Source of the DNA: Hyposmocoma kahamanoa
Lineage: Eukaryota > Arthropoda > Insecta > Lepidoptera > Cosmopterigidae
Reading direction: 5' to 3'
Length of the DNA stretch: 64,000 nt
NCBI RefSeq assembly: GCF_003589595.1
Contig: NW_020653993.1
Coordinates: 4,140,963 to 4,204,962 of the forward strand
The notes under the pieces were generated by a model. It did no database searches and was not told the DNA's origin. It saw only the letters and a program-made list of their open reading frames with translations. This document shows, in pieces, positions 53,631-62,339 of the stretch. Position numbers and translations under genes: made by a program. Position 1 is the stretch's first letter; the number at the start of each line of letters is the position of its first letter.

Positions 53631-54570
53631 ATGTAACAACACTATTTATTTATTTACACGTATGGACTTCGGCGTCTGACCCAACGTGGGTGTCCGGTAA
53701 CCGTCCTCGGAAACGTCAGAACATACCCTTCGGCCAAAAGTCCTATTTCGTGAAGGTCAACTGATGTTGAGTTGGTAGTTTTACTTATTTTACCTTAACA
53801 CTTGAACTTAAACAGATTTGTCTCAATGTTGCAAGACCTCTAACTATAATATCTAATAATACGAAAGGAAATATCAAAATATATAAGACTATTTAGCACG
53901 ACAAATCGTTATATAAGCTGTTGGCTCACCGATTTAGGGTACTGAGTAATTAGGTATAAATACTTAATCAAGGTAATGTGTTACAAAAAATAAGGCATAA
54001 CTCACGTAATTAAGTCGAATTTTTGCTCGACATATTTCGAACCAATTCGTGGTCCTTAATCATGAGAATCTCATCCATCATTATCCCTTATTTTTAGTTA
54101 ATATGTCTGAATCTCACGGTGGTTTTCTATTTAAAACGTGTTACAATCATGAAAAAGCATTACGATATTAATTTGGTATGGCAAAGGCCTGCAGGCGGCG
54201 GTTACGACATTTCATCAAGAGGATCATCTCTCTGTTTTACGTATATTTGGTTGTAGAACTTTACGACGAGGCCAGACGAACGATCCGTTTTTATCACTTA
54301 ATTGACATTGCATTCGGTTTCATATTAAAGTGCGGTCTGTGTCACACGTCGACGCAGAATAATTCAAGAGCGCAATTACGACTGAACTTCGATCGCACTG
54401 TGTGACGTGCTCGTGCGGCTGGAGAGAGGTATGAGGGAAGGTATGTGGTAGTATTTTACAAATTGATCTGGATGTGTACATAAACTTTCATAGCGTATGA
54501 AACTGCTCACCTAATGAGAGCAGTTTGAGTAGAGGAAGAATGTACTCAGCTTCCTTTTCCTTTTCTAACA
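53631..54570. other. unassigned
   Basis: 53,650-53,765 has higher GC (GGACTTCGGCGTCTGACCCA) and may be an old repeat. The 75-codon frame at 54,178-54,405 is basic and Cys/His-poor, with no domain seen. Confidence 0.3.
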
Positions 54571-54586
54571 TCATCTAATACTTCAT

Positions 54587-54869
54587 CATCATCATCATCA
54601 TCATCATCAGCCTATTGCAGTCCACTGCTGGACATAGGCCTCCCCTAATGCACGCCATTTCGCCCTGTTCTCGGCTTGACGCATCCATTTCCTGCCAGCA
54701 ATCTTCCGCAGATCGTCACTCCATCTGGCTGGAGGGCGTCCCACACTACGTTTGCCAAGTCGTGGTCTCCACTCAAGAACTCGTTTACCCCAGCGGTTGT
54801 CGGTTCTTCGGCAGATATGTCCAGCCCACTGCCACTTCAGCTTGCTTATCCGAAGAGCTATAATAATAA
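54587..54869 (-). mobile_element. RTE-type LINE 3' end with 11-bp target duplication
   Basis: The minus-strand element ends at its left in (CAT)n, which is (ATG)n on the element strand, the usual RTE tail. CAGTCCACTGCTGGACATAG and CGTGGTCTCCACTCAAGAAC are hallmark blocks of this lepidopteran LINE. The exact duplication TAATACTTCAT flanks it (54,576-54,586 and 54,870-54,880). Only the last ~270 bp are present. No intact frame remains. Confidence 0.85.
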
Positions 54870-54897
54870 TAATACTTCATATATGCACACTATTTTT

Positions 54898-55125
54898 AAT
54901 CGACTTCAAAGAAAGAGTAGGTTTTCTATTCGACTGTATTTTTTTTTGTATGTCTGTTACGCATTAACTTTTATTTGTAAATCGATTTTGATGATTCTTT
55001 TTTTTGTTGGAAAGATGGTACCTCAGTAGTGGTTATTTCGTATTTGGAGAAAATATTCCACCTCCAAGGGTGGCAAACTAGACAATGAATGTCTTTTGAG
55101 GTCGGTTCTTTTAGTATTCTGTACA
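54898..55125 (+). repeat. dispersed repeat, family D, copy 7
   Basis: ATCGACTTCAAAGAAAGAGT, GGTTTTCTATTCGACTGTAT, TAAATCGATTTTGATGATTC, AGAAAATATTCCACCTCCAA and TTTTGAGGTCGGTTCTTTTA. Confidence 0.65.
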
Positions 55126-55490
55126 GAGATTATAATTAGAGATGTTCATTATTAATGGATCCATTACACTACTTATGTGATACAAACACTTTTAAGAGCC
55201 ACTGAATAAAATAGGTTAGTCTGATGCCCTAGCCGTATTTAAGTAGACCGTAAACAACAAGATTCAAATAACCCGACTCACAAATTAATACAAAGTTGTA
55301 ATAGGGCACTGCTACAAATAGTAACATAGATGTGTAAGTACACAATGTTGCCGCCACGCTGCCCAATGCGGATTAGAGACTTCCGAGAACACTGCCTATT
55401 TTTTTAAATATTCTTTATATTGATTATCATGATGTTTTAAATACTATATTCATATTTTTTTTAGTAATACCAACTGTATTTCTTATTATT
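55126..55490. other. no recognised feature
   Basis: Nothing supportable. Confidence 0.3.
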
Positions 55491-55492
55491 GC

Positions 55493-55742
55493 AGCAGTAG
55501 TAATGCCACGTTACCTATTTCTGCCGCCAAGCAGTAATGTCAGCATTGCATTCACAGCATTGTTGGCGAAATTATAGGCACATGGGACTTGTCAACTTAT
55601 GTCTTTGGGTGACGGGCACAGTGTCAGTGCCCCTTTGCGATTTAAAGCTCTGAGTGCCACTGCACCTGTTATGGACAGGCGTGTAGCTTACCATCAGGCG
55701 CACCACTTGTTCGCCCCGCCACTAAATATTATAAAAAAACCG
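55493..55742 (+). mobile_element. SINE-like repeat, family B, copy 23
   Basis: From GCAGCAGTAGTAATGCCACG to CATCAGGCGCACCACTTGTT and an A7 tail. The first 30 bases are missing. Confidence 0.84.
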
Positions 55743-56190
55743 GAAAATCATTTTTTCAGTTCATTTTCAAACATTAAAACTTGATACTAATAAAAAATGC
55801 CATTCAAACATCGCCTTAACACTTAAAAGAAATTGGTCATTTAATCCGCTTAAGAAAGCATAAGTTGAAACCATTTAACGGTAGATCGAAATCACTGATA
55901 ATTCATCTTAAAACTTAAGACATGGACTTATGTCTCCCCGTATATGGATATCGGCTGTCAATTATTAATTTAGATTTAAGTTTTGGTTGATAAGGTGATA
56001 AGAGTTGGTATTGACGCATTGAACTGTGAGAAATAGAATTAAAACTGAAACTATTTAGTTATCACCAGAGAAAGCAATAGGCGTACATTCATATAGAGTG
56101 GTTAATACCTCCCTCTGTATCTGAATATTTTTGATGTGTGACTTATCAAAACTTTACTACGATTGTGTACTTAGGATACACTTTGTAATT
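55743..56190. other. no recognised feature
   Basis: Nothing supportable. Confidence 0.3.
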
Positions 56191-56192
56191 TA

Positions 56193-56405
56193 CTAGTAGT
56201 AGAGCTTCTCGTGAAACAGTTCGTCTAGGGAAGTACTGCATCCTTACTTACTGTTTTGAACGGTGCTGATGGTATTACAGACACATGGCACTTGTCAACA
56301 TATGTCTCAGGGTGACGGGCGCAGTGACAATGCCCCTCAGATAGGTTTAAAGCTCTAAGTGGCACTGCAACTGCTATGGGCAGGCGTGTCGCTTGCCACC
56401 AATTG
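56193..56405 (+). mobile_element. SINE-like repeat, family B, copy 24
   Basis: AGTAGTAGAGCTTCTCGTGA start. The core is deleted (ACTTACTGTTTTGAACGGTG). It ends truncated at GTGTCGCTTGCCACCA, so it lacks the tail. Confidence 0.8.
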
Positions 56406-56446
56406 TTGATTTTTGTGTCTTTTGTTTATAATAATAATAATGTTTC

Positions 56447-56592
56447 AAACAACCACACCAATTCCCTGGAATTAAACTAGGAAATTCCCTGTACTATGAG
56501 TACAGCGGGATCCATCTAGGGCATTTGCCAGGACACCCAGACCAGGGGGTCGATTCGGAATGGGAAAAGTTACAAGTAAACTAGCTTTTCAG
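56447..56592 (-). repeat. SINE-like repeat, family H, copy 4
   Basis: ACTAGGAAATTCCCTGTACT, CCAGGACACCCAGACCAGGG and GGTCGATTCGGAATGGGAAA match copies 1-3 in reverse. Confidence 0.5.
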
Positions 56593-56594
56593 AG

Positions 56595-57048
56595 AATACT
56601 GACTATGTCTATGCATAACAGTTACGGAGCTTTAAATCGCAAAGATGTTATGGGCACTGCCACTGCGTCCATCACCTTGAGACTATAAGGTGACAAGTCC
56701 CATGTACCTGTATTACCACCAGCGCGCTTACTCTTCAAAACTTGAACGAAATGGTTTTCACAAGGTGCTTTCATCATTCAGCCATACGACGCCCACTGCT
56801 GGGCATAGGCCTCCCCCAACGATCTCCACGACGATCGGTCCTGCGCTGCCCGCATCCATCGGCTTCCCGCGACCTCCACCGCGATCGTCGGTCCACCTGG
56901 TGGGGGGCCTACCCACTGAGCGTCGTCCGGTGCGCGGTCGCCATTGAAGAACCTTTCCGCCCCAACGGCCATCGGTTCTCCTAGCTATGTGCCCCGCCCA
57001 CTGCCACTTCAGCTAAGGTGCTTTAATGCTACTAAATTACTCTAAATA
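56595..57048 (-). mobile_element. SINE-like repeat, family B, copy 25, split by an RTE end
   Basis: 3' part 56,600-56,771 (GCATAACAGTTACGGAGCTT...TCACAAGGTGCTTT). The last few bases resume at 57,015-57,045 (AAGGTGCTTTAATGCTACTA). Confidence 0.82.
56772..57014 (-). mobile_element. RTE-type LINE 3' end with 10-bp target duplication
   Basis: Flanked by AAGGTGCTTT on both sides (56,762-56,771 and 57,015-57,024). The minus-strand frame 56,778-56,972 is the ORF2 C-terminus: EVAGSRWMRAAQDRSSW and LGEAYAQQWA. The tail on the left is short (CATCATTCAG). 5'-truncated after about 240 bp. Confidence 0.87.
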
Positions 57049-57084
57049 ATAAAATAAAAAATATTTGGATTCAGAGGGAGGTCT

Positions 57085-57562
57085 CAGTTGTCGACCGATT
57101 TCTTTTCATTTTTATTCACAACATCCGAAACGAACTTCAAACTGTCATATTCGAAACCGAATCTAAATGACGTCGCACCCCTACGATTACTCGAACTTCT
57201 CGACCGGCAAAGGCTACAAATGTTATTCAGATCACAGTTATCGAATGAAACGTACCGAAGGTCCCACTGTTTACAAAGCAAGAATATAATATGGAAATCT
57301 CTTATTGTTTTAAATAAAGTCTGGATTTTGTTCAATTTTATTAATTTATTTTAATGCAAGACTAATGCATTCCTATATTTTAGGCCTTTAAAGTCTTAAA
57401 AAAGGGTTTTCCTTTTTTATAATCTATTTCATCGAATAACTCCGTAAACGCTGTTGGACAACGATATTGTATCCGCATCCGAATAGAACGTTTAACTCGG
57501 AATGTTCTAAACAGCTCGGAAAACGCCCTTCGATTCGAAAGCGATATCCAATCGAATGATTC
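57085..57562 (-). repeat. dispersed repeat, family R, copy 2, interrupted by the BEL/Pao element
   Basis: Reverse copy of 44.05-44.71 kb (GTCGACCGATTTCTTTTCAT, TTACAAAGCAAGAATATAAT, ACTAATGCATTCCTATATTT, TCGGAAAACGCCCTTCGATT). It stops at the LTR boundary while the reference copy continues, so the remainder should lie beyond the other end of the LTR element, outside the window. Confidence 0.7.
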
Positions 57563-57769
57563 TGTACGGTGCTCCATACACTTATAAATGATAGTATTAT
57601 AACTGTTAAGAATGTTTATTAGTTTTGATTCACAACTAATAAAGATACATTTGATACATATGAGTACACTGCGCGATGGCTGATTGTGAACTAAATATAA
57701 ATTATAACTAAATGTCGCATGAATACGTAAAATGCCGCATAAACACAATGTACGATATTGCACCGTACA
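57563..57769 (-). repeat. 3' LTR of the BEL/Pao element
   Basis: On the element strand the segment starts TGTACGGTGC and ends GCACCGTACA, a perfect 10-bp inverted terminus of the TG...CA type. It lies about 130 bp after the envelope stop. It contains an AATAAA (on the element strand, near 57,625). The length, 207 bp, is short for Pao-type elements. The pairing partner (5' LTR) lies outside the window, so the boundary rests on the termini alone. Confidence 0.65.
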
Positions 57770-57901
57770 TGCTCCGGGCAGGAGAAAAATAACAATGAAA
57801 AATAAGTAAATATAAAAGAAAGTAGTAAGAAAAAATAAGTATTACATTACATGACATGAGTAAAACATTATACAAACAAAGCGAATACTTATTAAAATCT
57901 A

Positions 57902-60900
57902 CTAGTTAAAATGTTTGCGAAAGACAGGCGAGGTTGCCTTATTAAGTGCGCATGCACTAAGTCGATTCGTGTGACGCGCGGAGTCACGTTGCGAGACAGC
58001 GCTTCCTTCGGGGACAGCGACGGTGGCAAGGGAGCGGCTCGGTGGCGTCGGTGTGGGCAGCTCAGGTGTCGCAAAGTCAGCGGCGGCGAGAGGTCCGTGG
58101 GTACGAACTAATGACGACATGCGTGCGATGCATGCAGAGCGGCGACGTCGATCCCGCAGGCGGCGCCATGCGTAGATCGCGCCTGTGCATACAACAGCAG
58201 CTACTAACACATATATGACAACGTACTGATGTACGTCATGGTAGGATGTGTGATCTTCAAGTATATCCTGGGATTCTTCCATCTTCATTTGCTGTATCTG
58301 CTCTTCTAAGACCTTTATCTGCTTTTTAAACATTTGATCGCTGTCTTTTTCTGCGTTATAGTCGTTGACTGAGACGGAAATGTTGATGATATGATTGAAA
58401 GGAGGAATTTCGACCTTCAAGATGTCTGCTTCAGCGTTCAAATCATTGTTTCGTGTTTTGTGAGAGTATATTGTAAAGGCTTTGTCCTTGATAATGCAGC
58501 CTTCACCCAGTGATATAACTCCAGCAGCATTAAGCTGTTCGGCAGTAACTTGACTCCCACAAATTATGCGTACGGTACATTGACCGCAACAGAAAAATAG
58601 GTATGTATTGACCTTACTGAGTTCTAACCACATGGTCTTGCACTTGACAGTGGTTACAAGACATTGTTTAGCTTCGTTATCCCGTATGCAGAGACTGTTA
58701 TCCGACTTCATCAGGTACGTTGGTCTTCGCAAAGGACACAGGTAAGTATCTACTTCGAATGGAATACATTTGTGAAGATCATCTTCGTTCATTGTTAAGT
58801 ACGAATCTTTGTGCATGTTTATGGCTATAAGACTGGCTATCGGTGTTAGGGTGACCATATTTTCTTGCGCCTTTATTGGGACGGCGATTGTCCTGTAGAT
58901 TTCAAACTGCTCTCGAAAGATTAGAGGTATTTTTATTTCAAATATAAAAAATGACTTAGTCATTTTTGCTCTGACTTTCAGCAAGTGGTAGATCTTCCGT
59001 AATTCAGACTGCATGTTGCTTATAGGTAGTGTTAGTTCCTTTGACAACTGTCCTGATACTATGTTCAGTTCATCTCGTAGTTGTTCAGGTGTAATGAGAT
59101 GAATATTGAACGTGCCATAATGAGTATTTGAGATTGTGTCCAATAACGTATCTTGAATGCTCTTCAGATTAATCAAAACGTTGTTAGCGATGATAGCTGC
59201 TAATACAAAGTCGTTGTTGTTTGATACATTGGATATCTCTGCTTGGAGAGTGTTCATTGCTTTTTCCAAGTCATTTATGTGCTGATTGACGAGCTTGTGT
59301 TGTTTGTCAAAAGTGGACTCTACTCTTTTCAGTAGGTTAAATTGGGCTTCTACTACAGAAGTTTGATTTTTCCATAATTGGGCGAGATGCTTCTCATTGT
59401 CTCTAAGTAATTCGATATCCTTTTGATATTGTTCGGCGAACTGGTTGTCGAGTACTCCGAATAAGGAATGTGCAATGTTGCCTATGCCATTGATAAGGCC
59501 ACGGCGCACGCGCACGCGAGAGTTCATAGTGTCGAATTGCTGTCCGAGCAACATATGATCGTAGTACTCCAGTTCCTTGAATGAGTGACGTAATTGTAAT
59601 GTGACTACGTCACATTGTGCGGGCTTCTTGGCTTTGTAGCATATGTTCGCTAAGTTATTCATATGAGTTGTAAATAGTGATACACCTTGCCAATAAGGAT
59701 TCATATCATAGTAGACAATTAGTTTCCATTCGTCGCGAATTAAATTCATATTCGAAATCTTGTCGAAATAAATCCCTTGATTAGCTTTCAGGCTTTCTAA
59801 ATTGTAGGCACCGTGGGACGGTGATATAAGCATAAAGGTGAGCAGCGCTACAGCCATTGTGATAAGGCTATTTGATAATTTGCCGCGCGCTTTATTTGTT
59901 TTGTTATTTGAAACTTGCGATGTTTTTGGTTTCAGATGGTTTTCTACTTCGCCGCTGCAAGTGTTGATAGGCAATGGTGACAATTTAGTGATAGGTCGTC
60001 GGATAAAACCGTTTTTTGTTTTTATTGTCACCACGCGGACTAGTCCGTCCCTGCCGGGATGAAGTTCAGTAACCCTGCCGAGAGCCCACTTCCCAGGGGG
60101 TAAGTTAGCATCATGGACTATGACAATGTCGTTCACTTGCTGATTTTGCTGCGGGCGATGCCACTTACTGCGTGCGGATAATTGACATAGGTATTCTACT
60201 TGCCATCGTCTCCATATGTCATTAAAAATTTTCTGCGTTAGCTGCCATCTGGTTCTTTCGTCATGTTCTGTCTCAATAATAGTGAGAGTGGGACCGCTCG
60301 CTAGAAAATGGGATGGAGTTAAAAAACTCATTTCATCAGTGTCTTCTGACAATGCGCATAGAGGTCTTGAATTTAGACAGGCTTCTAACTGTGATAGTAA
60401 TGTAGTGAACTCTTCAAAAGTCAATTTTTGTTCACCGATGACTCGTCGCAGATGATATTTTAAACTCTTTACTGCGGCTTCCCAGAGTCCTCCAGCGCTA
60501 GGCCATGACGGTGCGTTGAAGTGAAATTCGATCTGCATGTCTGTTATTTGTGTTAAGAACTCGTCGAGTTTTTCTTGTAGGTTGATGTAGTTTTGTTGTA
60601 GAATTCTGTTCGTTCCTACAAAATTTGTACCATTGTCGCAGTAGACGTGACGTGGTGCTCCACGACGTGCTGCCATCCTGCGCAAGGCTGCTATGAATGC
60701 TGTTGCTGATAGGTCGGAAACAAGTTCTAAATGCACGGCCTTTGTCACCATGCAAACGAATACAGCAATGTAGCCCTTTGTTGTTTTGACGCCGCGACCT
60801 TTGTTAGCCTTTACGTCTACAAAGCCTGTGAAGTCGACACCTGTGTTGTAGAATGGTCTTGTTGGGTTTGTTCTCGCGGCTGGTAAGTCACCCATTTGCT

Positions 60901-62339
60901 GTGTTTGCTTAAGTGGATCATGTCTTCTGCACGTTACGCAATTACGTAGATGCTTTTTCACAGCTCGGTTTCCCCCCACAACCCAATAGTGCTGTCGCAG
61001 GCGAGCTTGAGTTAGACGGGCTCCTCCATGAAATGTGTCTCTGTGGGCTTGATCAATTAGCAAGTTTGTCAGATGACTGCTGTGTGGAATCACCAATGGG
61101 TGTTTCATGCTATCATCAATATTAGCATGTTTAATCCGTCCACCGACTCTTAACAACCCAGTATGATCTATATATGGATTTAAGTTAAAAATCTTGCTCT
61201 TTGACGATAACTTGTCTTGATTTCGTAGGCTGCTGATTTCGGAGGTGAATTCTGTTTGTTGAACTCTCTCTACGATTTTGATTTTTGCTCTCTCAAGTTC
61301 CTCGATTGATAGATAAGATTGCTTGGGTCGGTTGCGTGTTACGGCTCGCAGTACCCAGCCCAGCACTCGAGTGGCGCGTGTAATGCTGCTGTACTTATGT
61401 ATTATGTCATTTACGATGTCGGCGCGTTGCTCCGTCGCGACGTTTGATAATAATGATGTTTTAATTTCTTCATCAGTGACGTAGATATGACGTTCAGCTG
61501 GTTCTTGGTTTTGTGCAAATGATTGTAACCACGACGGCCCAGTCCACCACAATGGATGCTGTTTCAGTTGATCTACTGAGATGCCTCTGCTCGCACAGTC
61601 TGCTGGGTTGTCACCTGATTTGACGTGCTGCCAGCATTCTGCAGGCATTACTACAGTTATTTGTTGAACCCTGTTCGCTACGAATGCTTTCCAGCGGTTA
61701 GGATCACCTTGGAGCCAACCAAGTGCTGCTGTAGAGTCTGTCCACCCAAACACAGTGATATGATGGCCAGATAGACTGTCTTGAACTGTCTTCATAAGCT
61801 TTGACAGCAAAAGACATGCAGTTAGTTCTAAACGCGGAAGGGTCACAGTCTTTTTGACAGGAACTAGTCTAGCTTTTGCCGCTGCTATCACGATCGAGGG
61901 CTGTTGATTGGAGTTGCATGGTTGCTTATTGATTTTGCAGTATATTACACAAGCATAAGCTTTTGTAGACGCGTCACAAAACCCATGTAACTCAATGCTT
62001 TCGTTCCGGCTACTTCCAAACCATCTTGGAATTTTTATTTGATTGATATCTTCTAGTTCTTTTCTGATTTTATGCCATTCCATGCTCATGTTGTCTGGTA
62101 ACTGGTCATCCCATTGCACGTCTTCCAGTAGCCATACTTTTTGAAATAGAAGTTTCAGTGTGGTAGTTACGGGAGAGAGCCACCCCAATGGATCGAAAAC
62201 CTGGGATATTTCAGATAATAGGATTCTCTTGCTTATTGGCTTTGATGATGATGGTTTCAGTATTATTTCAAATGAAAACTGATCACGTTGTGGATTCCAT
62301 CGGAGCCCTAATGCTTTGGTGGAGTCCTGGTGTTTGAAA
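57902..62339 (-). CDS. pol C-terminal half fused in frame to an envelope-like protein
   Basis: The frame is open from about 62,339. Residue numbers here count from the TTG codon at 62,188 (1428 residues to the stop at 57,902). RNase H: D72, E121, D151, D197. Integrase zinc domain: H382, H387, C417, C420. Catalytic core: D452, D518, E570. DUF5641-like domain at about 655-740 (ends RRPITKLSPLP). Envelope part: internal Met 778 with a signal-like hydrophobic stretch 775-793, furin-type site RVRVRR at 891-896 followed by a Gly-rich hydrophobic fusion-peptide-like segment, a coiled-coil-like region 915-990, Cys-rich region 1140-1235, membrane segment about 1321-1340 and a basic tail of about 88 residues. 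No stop separates integrase from envelope. The layout resembles the F-type fusion proteins of baculoviruses and errantiviruses; this is family knowledge, not a search result. Confidence 0.85.
59954..59956 (-). promoter_or_regulatory. candidate splice acceptor for a subgenomic envelope mRNA
   Basis: On the element strand, ATCAACACTTGCAG followed by CGGC places an acceptor-like AG at 59,955-59,956, about 100 bases upstream of the envelope Met codon (59,855-59,857). Envelope genes of insect retroviruses are made from spliced RNA, so an acceptor is expected near here. Position only; no proof of use. Confidence 0.3.

Noticed and set aside
54583..54612. Simple (CAT)n microsatellite as an independent feature
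   Set aside because: It is the tail of the RTE fragment; the target duplication lies just outside it.
57380..57763. 127-codon minus-strand frame
   Set aside because: It spans the LTR and part of the flanking family R repeat, with no domain; chance frame.
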